From positions 25,055 through 89,054 of the forward strand of contig JANPIN010000064.1 in NCBI GenBank assembly GCA_031425035.1: a stretch of DNA of 64,000 bases. Direction: 5' to 3'. Source of the DNA: M3007 sp031425035. GTDB taxonomy: Bacteria > Bacteroidota > Bacteroidia > Chitinophagales > Saprospiraceae. The first letter of the stretch is position 1; each line of letters opens with the position of its first letter. The notes beneath the pieces were generated by a model. The model was not told the DNA's origin. It saw only the letters and a list, made by a program, of their open reading frames with translations, and searched no databases. Positions 9,746 to 17,799 of this stretch are shown in pieces. The position numbers and the translations under genes were made by a program.

Positions 9746-11080
9746 TCAACCCTTCGGGTCGGCCGAGGGATTCTGCATAAACTCATCCAGCGGCGTTTCC
9801 TCTTCCCGCATGGGTAGCGCCGGCTGCTCCGCTACTTCCTCCGCGCCGTCCTGATCAAAATTCAAATTCCGCAGTTTTGGCGCCCGCCACCAGGTAATAC
9901 CGACTACCAGCAGAGTCATTACGCCACCCAACACCACAGCCGGCACCGTGCCCAGGAATCGGGCCGCCAGTCCGCTTTCGAAGGCGCCGATCTCGTTGGA
10001 TGAAGTAATGAAAATACTGTTCACCGAACTTACCCGGCCCTTCATGTGATCCGGCGTTTGAAACTGCACCAGCGACGAACGCAGGAACACGCTGACCTCA
10101 TCGAATACGCCGGCCAGCAGGAGGAAAGCAAACGATAACCAGAATATACGGCTCAGGCCGAAGCCGATCATGCATAGGCCGAAACCGAATACGCAGGCCA
10201 GCATGATCTTGCCCGCACCCTTGCGCAGCGGTTGGTGGGCCAGCAAAAAAGCCGTGGTAATGGCTCCGATCGACATGGCGGCACGCAAAATGCCCAAACC
10301 CTGCGGCCCGACGTGTAGTATATCTTTAGCATACACCGGCAGCAGGGCCACCGCGCCACCGAAAAGCACGGCAAATAAATCCAGGGCAATAGCGCTGATA
10401 ATCAACTGGTTACTGGCCACAAAACGCAGCCCTTCCTTGATGCGGACCAAAGCGGATTCGGAAAAATTAGCGAGTGGGATTGGGCGCGGCGCGATGGTCA
10501 GCACAATGATAAAAGCGATTACACAAAGTCCCAGCATGACGGCAAACGTCGCGCTGACCCCCACAAAACCATACAATAAACCGCCAATACCCAAGCCGGT
10601 TACGCTGGCGGCTTCCCAGGTGCCGCTGTTCCAGGCAATGGCGTTGGGCAGGATTTCTTTCGGGACCAGTTGCGGCAGAAAAGCGAAGTTGGTCGGACTG
10701 AAAAATCCCCGCGCAATGCCGGTACAGAAGGTCACACAGTAAATGCCGGTCAATAAGGTGGTTTTCGGCATACTATCACGATTCAGCGCGATCAGCAGCA
10801 GACCCAGCGCACAAAGCGCCAGCAAACTGATGCAGCCGACCAGAATATTGCGGCGATTCATTTTATCGGCCAAATGCCCGGCATACAAACTGATCCCAAT
10901 GGCGGGCAGCGCTTCCGATAGTCCGATGAAACCCAGCATCAGCGGGTCGCCGGTAATTTCATACACGAAATAACCGACCGATACCGACATGATCTGCGTG
11001 GCCAGCGTCATCGTTAACCGCATGGATAAAAAACGGCGGTAAGCGGGTATGCGCAGCGCGGCGTAAGCGTCTTTTTTCAA
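9746..11080 (-). CDS. MFS transporter, EntS-like exporter family
   Basis: 444 residues with about 12 membrane segments, of the DHA3/EntS-like branch of exporters for siderophores, macrolides or other hydrophobic solutes. The N-terminus AALRIPAYRRFLSMRLTMTLATQ is typical, as is GHLADKMNRRNIL in the first loop. The start appears to be a TTG codon (positions 11080 down to 11078): an in-frame stop lies a few codons upstream, there is no upstream ATG, and MKKDAYAALRI fits the family. The C-terminal tail is hydrophilic and Glu/Pro-rich. It converges with the tolC-like gene. The substrate is unknown and no siderophore genes are nearby. Confidence 0.85.
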   Translation of the reverse strand: MKKDAYAALRIPAYRRFLSMRLTMTLATQIMSVSVGYFVYEITGDPLMLGFIGLSEALPAIGISLYAGHLADKMNRRNILVGCISLLALCALGLLLIALNRDSMPKTTLLTGIYCVTFCTGIARGFFSPTNFAFLPQLVPKEILPNAIAWNSGTWEAASVTGLGIGGLLYGFVGVSATFAVMLGLCVIAFIIVLTIAPRPIPLANFSESALVRIKEGLRFVASNQLIISAIALDLFAVLFGGAVALLPVYAKDILHVGPQGLGILRAAMSIGAITTAFLLAHQPLRKGAGKIMLACVFGFGLCMIGFGLSRIFWLSFAFLLLAGVFDEVSVFLRSSLVQFQTPDHMKGRVSSVNSIFITSSNEIGAFESGLAARFLGTVPAVVLGGVMTLLVVGITWWRAPKLRNLNFDQDGAEEVAEQPALPMREEETPLDEFMQNPSADPKG

Positions 11081-11154
11081 ACCTGAATAGTTGAAGTAAA
11101 TTTGCGATCAGCTCTGGCAAAAGCCGTAACCAAAATAAAGGCAAAAATGCGAAA

Positions 11155-11251
11155 ACCCCCTGACTCCCTAACTCCTGCCCCCTAACTCCTGTCTCCTGTC
11201 TCCTGTCTCCTAACTCCTGTCTCCTAACCCCTAACCCCTGCCCCCTAACCC
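11155..11251 (+). repeat. C/T-rich tandem-like repeat (CCTAACTCCTGTCT units) abutting a start codon
   Basis: About 97 bp made of variants of CTAACTCC, TGTCTCC, TAACCCC and TGCCCCC, with extreme strand asymmetry (almost no G). It runs to the base before the ATG at 11252, so the leader of that gene is repeat sequence. Similar units occur at both edges of the heptamer array at the end of the window. No -7 element is visible inside it. Confidence 0.8.
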
Positions 11252-11851
11252 ATGTTCGCCGATCTCCAACCATTTTTTATAGAAAACGGTTTTCAAGCCG
11301 ACGCACAAACCGGTACTTTTCGCAGCCTGCATGCTGAAGGCTGGCTGACCGTGGCCATCGTGGAAAGCGATCAACTGACGGGTCAGCTGGCCGAATTACA
11401 ACTTGGTATCCGGCATACGGTGATCGAAGAAATCGTGTATCCTTTTGCGATGGGTCTGCAATCGACTGGTAGTGAAGCCCATACGCTGATGGTCAGCCAG
11501 GGCCAGATCGAGGGCGACGTGGATCGCCGGGAATGGCTGCGCGATGAAGCGGATGCGGTCATCGTCGCCCGCCAGTGGCAGCAGTGGATGCTGGAAAAAG
11601 GCTTCGCCTGGCTGGATATTCATCGCCAGGCCGTCTGGCTGGATCAGGTGTATAATGATGAACCGGAGAAGGCGCGCCAGTGGCAGCCCGATGTGTTTCA
11701 ACGTTCCTTGCGGGCCATCGCCCTGGCCTACCTCTGTCAGCGGCTCGATTTTCGCAGCGTGGTGCAGCGCGCAAAACGGGAACTGGCGGCAGCCGAAGCG
11801 GCGCCGGACCTGGTTTTACGGCTGGACGGATTAGTAAACGCTTTGCCATAA
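11252..11851 (+). CDS. Conserved-looking hypothetical protein
   Basis: 199 residues, soluble, without signal peptide or membrane segment. I do not recognise the family. The N-terminal half looks like alpha/beta (FHSLHAEGWLTVAIVES-type strands); the C-terminal half is helical (QPDVFQRSLRAIALAYLCQRLDF, VVQRAKRELAAAEAAPDLVL). Codon use resembles neighbouring genes and the frame is long and clean, so it is probably real. Its start codon directly follows a repeat array, so the promoter is unclear. It is divergent from the MFS gene. Confidence 0.65.
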   Translation: MFADLQPFFIENGFQADAQTGTFRSLHAEGWLTVAIVESDQLTGQLAELQLGIRHTVIEEIVYPFAMGLQSTGSEAHTLMVSQGQIEGDVDRREWLRDEADAVIVARQWQQWMLEKGFAWLDIHRQAVWLDQVYNDEPEKARQWQPDVFQRSLRAIALAYLCQRLDFRSVVQRAKRELAAAEAAPDLVLRLDGLVNALP

Positions 11852-11928
11852 ATATCAGGTAGGGCCCGCTTGCTTTGCAGCCCCACTTCCCATGCCCGGC
11901 AAAAGCCACCATCTACCCCGCTGTCATA

Positions 11929-11993
11929 CTGAGCGTAGCGAAGTACCCGAAGATGTTTTGCTGCCGCATCCCGGGTCCTTCGCTATGCTTCAG
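11929..11993. repeat. Palindromic intergenic repeat (REP-like)
   Basis: CTGAGCGTAGCGAAGTACCCG (11929-11949) is mirrored by CGGGTCCTTCGCTATGCTTCAG (11972-11993) with a few mismatches, around a loop of about 22 nt. It resembles the widespread GAGCGAAGCGAAG palindromes of many environmental bacteria. It sits between convergent genes, where such hairpins often end transcription. Confidence 0.7.
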
Positions 11994-12029
11994 GTTAGTT
12001 TTCAACTCTCCCCAACAGCGCATTTGATC

Positions 12030-13136
12030 TTAGTCTTGAACCGTCGCTTCCGCGAGGGCCGGATAATCAATATAGCCGTCCGGACCGGGCGTGTATAACT
12101 TGGTCATATCGGGAGTCGCCAGTGGTGCACCGGCTTCCATGCGCTCGACGAGGTCCGGATTGGATAAGAACGGGCGACCAAAAGCGATGAGATCGGCCAG
12201 ACCACTATTTAAATCAGCTTCGGCCCGCTCGCGGTCGTAATTGCCGCATAAAATAAGGGTGTGGGTAAAAGCCTTGCGCAATTTGGCGACCAGTTCGGCT
12301 GGTACTGCCGGCGCGCCCATCCCGGAATGATCCACCAGATGCAGGTATGCAATGCCGAGGTCGTTTAACTGCCCGGCCAGATAGGTAAAACTTTCATCCA
12401 CCTGGTCAAAACCACCCGGCATACCGCCGTTGACGCCATGGGGCGACAAGCGAATACCCACCCGGTCTTTACCAATGGCTTCGATCACGGCAGCAGTTAC
12501 TTCCAGCACGAAACGGCTGCGATTTTCGATGCTGCCACCGTAGTGATCCGTACGTTCATTGGACGCCGGGTGCAGGAACTGCTCCAGCAAATAACCATTG
12601 GCGCCATGTATTTCTACGCCATCAAAACCGGCTTCTTCCACGGCAAAACGGGCAGCTGTGGCAAATTCAGCAATAGCGGTTTTGATTTGGGCCTCCGTCA
12701 TTTCCAGGGGCTCCGCATTTTTTTGCATGCCTTCATTATCCGTCCACATATCCCCGGCAGCGGCGATGGCTGAAGCGGAAAGCACCTGTGCACCGGCCGG
12801 CATGTTATTCGGGTGGCTGACCCGTCCGGTATGCATGAGTTGAACGATTATTTTACCGCCTTTGGCATGAACGGCATCCGTAACCGGGCGCCAGGATTTG
12901 GCTTGCGCCAGGTTGAAAATCCCCGGAATACGCGCGTAACCCAGTCCATCAGGCGAAGGGGAGGTACCTTCGGTAATGATCAGACCTGCCGAAGCACGCT
13001 GCTCGTAGTAGGTGACGGTAATGTCCTGGATGATGTTACCCAGTGCCCGGCTGCGGGTCATGGGCGCCATGATGATGCGATTTTTTAAATGGATGGAACC
13101 CAATTGGGTAGGGGAAAATAGTTTGCTGCTGCTCAT
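12030..13136 (-). CDS. Old Yellow Enzyme-family ene-reductase (NemA-like)
   Basis: 368 residues with a complete FMN-binding TIM barrel. KLFSPTQLGSIHLKNRIIMAPMTRSRA starts the barrel. HGANGYLLEQFLHPASNERTDHYGGSIENRSRF contains the His-x-x-Asn pair that binds the substrate carbonyl or nitro group. FGRPFLSNPDL near the end is the phosphate-binding strand. Such enzymes use NAD(P)H to reduce activated alkenes, nitro-esters and quinone-like electrophiles in the cytoplasm. It follows an ArsR-type regulator by 37 bp, with a perfect dyad between them, like electrophile-responsive repressor / ene-reductase operons elsewhere. Confidence 0.94.
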   Translation of the reverse strand: MSSSKLFSPTQLGSIHLKNRIIMAPMTRSRALGNIIQDITVTYYEQRASAGLIITEGTSPSPDGLGYARIPGIFNLAQAKSWRPVTDAVHAKGGKIIVQLMHTGRVSHPNNMPAGAQVLSASAIAAAGDMWTDNEGMQKNAEPLEMTEAQIKTAIAEFATAARFAVEEAGFDGVEIHGANGYLLEQFLHPASNERTDHYGGSIENRSRFVLEVTAAVIEAIGKDRVGIRLSPHGVNGGMPGGFDQVDESFTYLAGQLNDLGIAYLHLVDHSGMGAPAVPAELVAKLRKAFTHTLILCGNYDRERAEADLNSGLADLIAFGRPFLSNPDLVERMEAGAPLATPDMTKLYTPGPDGYIDYPALAEATVQD

Positions 13137-13153
13137 GAAGTTATCCTTAGTTT

Positions 13154-13177
13154 ATGAATCGAAATTTTTCGATTCAT
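13154..13177. promoter_or_regulatory. Perfect 11-2-11 dyad, probable regulator operator between arsR-like and ene-reductase genes
   Basis: ATGAATCGAAA (13154-13164) and TTTCGATTCAT (13167-13177) are exact reverse complements with 2 nt between. The dyad overlaps the stop codon of the ArsR-like gene and ends 17 bp before the ene-reductase ATG. Its size suits an ArsR/SmtB dimer. It could instead be an RNA hairpin limiting read-through. Confidence 0.55.
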
Positions 13178-13473
13178 TTAACCGGCAGGCTTCCGGAAAG
13201 TTGAGCGAGGAAGGCAGAAACTTTGGAAAAATTTTCGTGGTGCAGGCTGAACAAGTGGTGTTTTCCTTCTTTTCGGGAAAGCACTAAAGCACTTTCCGCC
13301 AATATTTTGAGGTGATGCGAACAGGTGGCCTGGGCTAAACCGGTCAGACTTTGGGCCTGCAAACAACATATTTCGCCCTGCTGCGCTATTTCCTGCAAAA
13401 TAGCCAGCCGGTAACGGTCGCCGATCGCAAAAGCGGCTTTCTCAATGAATTGACTATCGGAATCGACGGGCAT
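13174..13473 (-). CDS. ArsR-family winged-helix regulator
   Basis: 99 residues from the ATG at 13473 (a TTG lies two codons further out). The HTH is LTGLAQATCSHHLKILAESALVLSRKEGKHHLFSL (about 43-77), typical of ArsR/SmtB repressors. Cys residues are present (EICCLQAQ and TCSHHLK), but not in the classical ELCVCDL metal motif. With an ene-reductase directly downstream, thiol sensing of electrophiles is more likely than arsenic sensing; that is inference. Its -7 element abuts the end of a MITE-like element. Confidence 0.85.
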   Translation of the reverse strand: MPVDSDSQFIEKAAFAIGDRYRLAILQEIAQQGEICCLQAQSLTGLAQATCSHHLKILAESALVLSRKEGKHHLFSLHHENFSKVSAFLAQLSGSLPVK

Positions 13474-13513
13474 AAGCAACGGAATTTGACTTCAAATAAA
13501 TTTTTTTCCAGGA

Positions 13514-13521
13514 CAAAGGTA
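13514..13521 (-). promoter_or_regulatory. -7 element for the arsR-like gene
   Basis: CAAAGGTA reads TACCTTTG on the minus strand, an exact TAnnTTTG match 41 bp before the start codon. The adjacent upstream sequence (13525 onward) is the end of the MITE-like element, so any -33 contact falls inside that element. Confidence 0.55.
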
Positions 13522-13524
13522 AAA

Positions 13525-13750
13525 AACAGGCGTCAACCCGAATTTTTTGATGCACACGTAACAAAATGGCAACGCGGATGCAACGGATTTGGCGGATTTT
13601 CACGGATTTTTAAATCCGCGTAAATCCGTTGTATCCGTATAATCCGCGTTATCATCCTGCTAGATGGGCATACTCATCGGAGAGTTACGCCGATTTCATT
13701 GAGTACTAGGTTTTTTAGAGAAATCAACTAAATCCGGGATGACTGATGTT
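13525..13750 (-). mobile_element. MITE-like palindromic element, copy 1
   Basis: Read on the minus strand, these 226 bp align end to end with 56733-56960. Both have terminal inverted repeats around CATCCCGGATTT, a one-sided arm of about 60 bp (here the 13660-13740 side) and a palindromic core of ATCCG units (13571-13650, AACGCGGAT to ATCCGCGTT). By eye about three quarters of positions agree. It encodes no protein, so any movement would rely on a transposase elsewhere. One end touches the stop codon of the DUF2911 gene; the other abuts the -7 element of the arsR-like gene. No clear target duplication was found. Confidence 0.72.
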
Positions 13751-14262
13751 TATTTTACCTGAAAATCTACCTGCACTTTCTCCCACATCAGGCTGACAAC
13801 ACCCTGGTCGGAAAGGTTGATGGTAAAACGCTCGTGAAAATCGCCCACCTTTTTGGACGGTACGGTTACCCGCAGCACGTCCTCCGCCTCTTTGTAGCTA
13901 TAATCGCCCCAGGCAATGGTCTTGTTAAAAATAATGACCCATTCTTTTTCGCCGGGAATAGTGAACAGCGCGTATTTACCCTTCGGCAGGGTTTTGCCCT
14001 CTGCCAGCACGTCGTCGCTCACCTCAAAGCTGGTGCTTTCATTCGCGCCCGTCCGCCAGGTTTTGCCATACGGCACCAGTTCGCCCCACACCACCCGGTC
14101 GCGCACGGCCGGCTGGCTGTAATCGATGGTGATGGTTTTACCACCGATTACGGCTTTTGCTTGCGCCGGTGGACTCGGCCGTTGTGATTTATCCTGTTGG
14201 GCAAAACTGGAAGTCAGACCCAGAAATAATCCCACGAAGAGCAGAAAAATAGTCTTTTTCAT
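13750..14262 (-). CDS. DUF2911 domain protein, secreted
   Basis: 170 residues with a signal peptide (MKKTIFLLFVGLFLGLTSSF, cut at FAQQ). The rest is one DUF2911 domain: KAVIGGKTITIDYSQPAVRDR, GELVPYGKTWRTGANE, LPKGKYALFTIPG, EWVIIFNK. Function is unknown; the fold is a beta-sandwich-like domain common in secreted Bacteroidota proteins. Its TAA stop lies at the edge of the MITE-like element, so the element may have landed exactly at the gene end. It is divergent from the serine dehydratase gene. Confidence 0.88.
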   Translation of the reverse strand: MKKTIFLLFVGLFLGLTSSFAQQDKSQRPSPPAQAKAVIGGKTITIDYSQPAVRDRVVWGELVPYGKTWRTGANESTSFEVSDDVLAEGKTLPKGKYALFTIPGEKEWVIIFNKTIAWGDYSYKEAEDVLRVTVPSKKVGDFHERFTINLSDQGVVSLMWEKVQVDFQVK

Positions 14263-14409
14263 AATCGTTGAGTGTTGATATAAAAGATGGAAACAGAGGC
14301 TAAAACGTTATTTCCTGGGGAAAAGTTGGCAGCCGGGGAGGCGCGCGCGATCTATTCCCCTACTTTAGCGCGCCAAATTCGTTTATCCCGTCTGCCCGTA
14401 CCACCACCC

Positions 14410-15828
14410 ATGGAAAGAATTAGTGTTTTCGATATTTTTAAGATCGGCATCGGCCCCTCCAGTTCCCATACGATGGGTCCCTGGCGCGCTGCCCAGCGTT
14501 TTTTAAAGGAGATTTCCGCCAGCGGAAAATTTGATCAGATCCGCGCCGTACAGGTAGAATTATACGGTTCCCTGGCCAAAACAGGGCATGGACACGGCAC
14601 CGATCTGGCGGTCGTGCTGGGCCTCAACGGCGATGATCCGGTCACGATCCCGGTAGAAACTGTACAACCTACCATCGATCAGATTCGCCGCTCCCAACAG
14701 ATCAACCTGGGCGGTAAACGGATGATCCCTTTCGACGCCGAACGCGACGTGGTTTTTCTCTACGATCAGGTGCTGCCCTACCACGCCAACGGGCTCACGT
14801 TCCGGGCTTTTTACGAAGACGGTACCGGGGAAAGCCAGACCTATTATTCCGTCGGCGGCGGTTTTGTCGTGAAAGAAGGGGAGGAAGACCTGGATGGCAA
14901 CACTGTTTTGCCTTTCCCCATCGATCAGGGTTCGGAACTTCGTTTCTGGTGCGAACAGCAGGACCAGAGCATTTCGCAGGTCGTGTTTCGCAACGAACTC
15001 ATCTGGCGCACGGAAGCACAAATTCACGCCGAACTGCTCAACATCTGGTCGGTAATGAAACAGTGTATTTATATCGGCTGCCATACCGAAGGTACGCTGC
15101 CCGGCGGCCTGAACGTTGTACGCCGCGCCGCGCCGCTAAGCCGGCGTTTGTTGAAAGGCAAGACCTATAACGGTATTGACGACTGGGTGCGGCAGGTCAG
15201 CCGGGGCGGGCATACTTTCCAGGAAATTTTAAAATGGGTCAGCTGTTTTGCCCTGGCCGTAAACGAAGAAAATGCCGCCTTCAGCCGGGTAGTCACCGCA
15301 CCCACCAACGGCGCTGCCGGGGTCATTCCGGCCGTACTGATGTACCACGTATGTTTCAGCGACGGCTTTCGGGATGAAGACATTGTCAAATTCCTGCTGA
15401 CGGCCGGGGAAATGGGCAGCCTTTTCAAGAAAGGCGCGACCATCTCGGCGGCCATGGGCGGATGTCAGGCGGAGATCGGCGTATCGTCGGCCATGGCCGC
15501 TGCGGCGCTCACCGAATGTCTGGGCGGTACCGCTGCCCAGGCGATGATGGCCGCTGAAATCGCCATGGAACACCACCTGGGGATGACCTGCGATCCCATC
15601 GGCGGACTGGTGCAAATACCCTGTATCGAACGCAATACGATGGGCGCCATTAAGGCTATTACGGCCAGCGAGATCGCGCTGGAAAGTGATCCGTCCAAGG
15701 CCAAAGTGAGCCTCGATGCGGTGATCAAAACCATGAAAGAAACGGCCCGCGATATGAACACCAAATACAAGGAAACGGCCGATGGTGGCCTGGCGGTGAA
15801 TATTTCGGTGAATATTACGGAGTGTTGA
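14410..15828 (+). CDS. sdaA: L-serine ammonia-lyase (iron-sulfur L-serine dehydratase)
   Basis: Converts L-serine to pyruvate and ammonia in the cytoplasm using an oxygen-labile 4Fe-4S cluster. The ATG at 14410 gives 472 residues and the family start MERISVFDIFKIGIGPSSSH; a longer frame to 14287 adds a poor, Arg-rich extension. SSSHTMGPW is at 17-25. Cluster cysteines are C352 (GGCQAEIG), C394 (TCDP) and C405 (PCIER), spaced 42 and 11 as in E. coli SdaA (343, 385, 396). Both the beta and alpha domains are present in one chain. The GT39-like gene follows by 25 bp and may be co-transcribed. Confidence 0.94.
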   Translation: MERISVFDIFKIGIGPSSSHTMGPWRAAQRFLKEISASGKFDQIRAVQVELYGSLAKTGHGHGTDLAVVLGLNGDDPVTIPVETVQPTIDQIRRSQQINLGGKRMIPFDAERDVVFLYDQVLPYHANGLTFRAFYEDGTGESQTYYSVGGGFVVKEGEEDLDGNTVLPFPIDQGSELRFWCEQQDQSISQVVFRNELIWRTEAQIHAELLNIWSVMKQCIYIGCHTEGTLPGGLNVVRRAAPLSRRLLKGKTYNGIDDWVRQVSRGGHTFQEILKWVSCFALAVNEENAAFSRVVTAPTNGAAGVIPAVLMYHVCFSDGFRDEDIVKFLLTAGEMGSLFKKGATISAAMGGCQAEIGVSSAMAAAALTECLGGTAAQAMMAAEIAMEHHLGMTCDPIGGLVQIPCIERNTMGAIKAITASEIALESDPSKAKVSLDAVIKTMKETARDMNTKYKETADGGLAVNISVNITEC

Positions 15829-15853
15829 GGGACCCTGACCATAAATTAGAAAA

Positions 15854-17740
15854 ATGAAAAGCAAAAACCGACCCACTGCCCAGCCTGCAAACCCGGCCGG
15901 CGCGCCCAAAAAGTCCGAACCGGCCCGCCCGCCCTTAACAGAAACCTGGAACCAAAAGCTGGGCCATCGCCCTTATCGGGTGCTGGCCGGGCTGATCGTA
16001 CTGTGGATCGTCGTACGCATCTTTCTGTTCAGCAGCGTTCTCGGCAGCCCCCTCTACCAGATGTATCGCTGGCAAGAATCCGACAGTAACTTCTTTGATA
16101 CCCAGGCCCGTAGCCTGGCCGCCGGCGATTGGCTTAACCGCCAGCCCCTGCATCCTTACCATGGCTGGCATGAGGAAATGGCCAACTCCTATTTCAGTAT
16201 TCATCCCGACAAGTTGAATGACATTTTGGTTGCTCATCCGGGCCGGGATAGTAAATTCCAGCCGGGTAAAGCGCTATGGGATGAGTGGTATGGCGGCAAC
16301 ACCTACCACCAGGAACCGCTTTACGCTTATATACTGGCCTTTTTATACGTTCTCACCGGTAACGGCGCCTACTGGATGCTGGTGTTACAGGGCCTGCTGG
16401 GCATTGGCAGCGGTGTGCTGCTGTGGCTGCTGGCCCGCCGCTATTTCGACAACACAATTGCCCTGCTGACGGGTTTGCTCTACGCCCTTTGCGGCATCGT
16501 TTTGTTTCAGGAAGTGTTGCTGCTGCGCACCACCTGGGCCATCTTCTTTGCCCTGTTGACGGTGTGGACCTGGCAGCGCGCCCTGGATCGCGGAACAACT
16601 TCCGCCTTTTTGATCAGCGGGATCACCATGGGGTTTGCTTTCCTGCTGCAATCGATTTTTGTGCTTTATCTGCTGGGCGCCCTGGTGGTGTATCTGGTGC
16701 AGGAGCGGAAAACGCCGCGGTCTTTTGCCCAAAACGGCGGACTGGTGCTGGCCGGATTTCTGCTGGTTTTTGCGCCGGTTATGCTCCGTAATGCAGCCGT
16801 TAGCGCCCCCTTGTTCAGCACATCGAGCGTTGGCGCGATCACTTTTGTCGCCACCAATGTGCAGCAAACCCAGGCCATTAACCGCTGGCAACCGGAACTG
16901 ATTCAGTCGGCCGAGATCATGGGCAGCACCGGTGGAAAATTTATGCCCGCCGCCTGGGCCGCGCTGCAAACCCAGTCCATCGGGTCCTATCTGCAACTGG
17001 AATGGTCGAAATTCAAAAGCCTTTTAAACGGGCAGGAATGGCCGAATAATGAAAATTATGCTTTTTACCAGAACATGGTACCGGTCCTGAACTGGACCTT
17101 CCTTAATTTTTACTGGATTGCCTGGATGGGCGTCGCCGGGCTGATGTTTGCCGCGTATTACCGAAAAAAATGCGTGCCGCTCTACCTGGCGATCGGGGTG
17201 CAGGTGCTGATCATGCTGGCTTTTTATGTGCTCGGCCGCTTGCGCGCTCCCCTGGCCGTGCTCCTCCTCCCTTTCAGCGCGTATTGTCTGGTGGAATGCT
17301 TCTTGCGTTTTTCCCAGACCACGGCGCGGGAAGGGCTGGTCAAAATAGGCGTGGTGGCAGCCTGCATTTTCCTGCTCGCTTTTTTGCCCTACCGCCAGCG
17401 GGCCAATATGCTGGATATGTCGGACTACAATGTGCTGTACGAGCTTACCTATTACGAGCGCATCAAAACCAGTGCGGAGGCCAAGCGTATGCAGGAAGCC
17501 ATTGATCTGCACACGGAATTTCTGGGCTACCAACCCGACTTTGTAAACAACCTAAAACCCAGCCAGCTGCTCAAAACGCCGGCAGAAGCGTCCCTGGTGG
17601 AGTATTTCGCCAACCACCACCAGATTCAAAGTTACCTGTTTGAGGATTCCGGAAATAAAGGACAGGCCGAGAAAGAAATGGGTAAGTATCAGATGTTGAA
17701 AAGGGTAGTGGAGCATTCGCAGATGAACGGTGGGCGATAG
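15854..17740 (+). CDS. Multi-pass membrane glycosyltransferase-like protein (GT39/ArnT-like)
   Basis: 628 residues with a hydrophilic Pro/Ala-rich N-terminus, a first membrane helix (VLAGLIVLWIVVRIFLFSSV, about 45-64), a large extracytoplasmic loop (about 65-160) and roughly nine more helices, then a soluble C-terminal helix region with EKEMGKYQMLKRV at the end. The layout matches lipid-linked sugar (GT-C) glycosyltransferases; the acidic pair often near loop 1 may be ESDSNFFDTQARSLAAGDW. The target could be lipid A, a glycan or a protein. No partner genes are nearby. The family assignment is by architecture, not by a diagnostic motif. Confidence 0.65.
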   Translation: MKSKNRPTAQPANPAGAPKKSEPARPPLTETWNQKLGHRPYRVLAGLIVLWIVVRIFLFSSVLGSPLYQMYRWQESDSNFFDTQARSLAAGDWLNRQPLHPYHGWHEEMANSYFSIHPDKLNDILVAHPGRDSKFQPGKALWDEWYGGNTYHQEPLYAYILAFLYVLTGNGAYWMLVLQGLLGIGSGVLLWLLARRYFDNTIALLTGLLYALCGIVLFQEVLLLRTTWAIFFALLTVWTWQRALDRGTTSAFLISGITMGFAFLLQSIFVLYLLGALVVYLVQERKTPRSFAQNGGLVLAGFLLVFAPVMLRNAAVSAPLFSTSSVGAITFVATNVQQTQAINRWQPELIQSAEIMGSTGGKFMPAAWAALQTQSIGSYLQLEWSKFKSLLNGQEWPNNENYAFYQNMVPVLNWTFLNFYWIAWMGVAGLMFAAYYRKKCVPLYLAIGVQVLIMLAFYVLGRLRAPLAVLLLPFSAYCLVECFLRFSQTTAREGLVKIGVVAACIFLLAFLPYRQRANMLDMSDYNVLYELTYYERIKTSAEAKRMQEAIDLHTEFLGYQPDFVNNLKPSQLLKTPAEASLVEYFANHHQIQSYLFEDSGNKGQAEKEMGKYQMLKRVVEHSQMNGGR

Positions 17741-17799
17741 CTCATGGAACGAAAAATAGGCCTCGCCAACCTGAACGTCATTCATGGACGCGGCACTAG

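Noticed and set aside
13560..13660. ATCCG repeats as a possible CRISPR array
   Set aside because: The units are irregular, form a palindrome and lack unique spacers of constant length.
14287..14409. Longer start of the serine dehydratase gene
   Set aside because: The extra 41 residues do not resemble the family and the ATG at 14410 gives its standard N-terminus.
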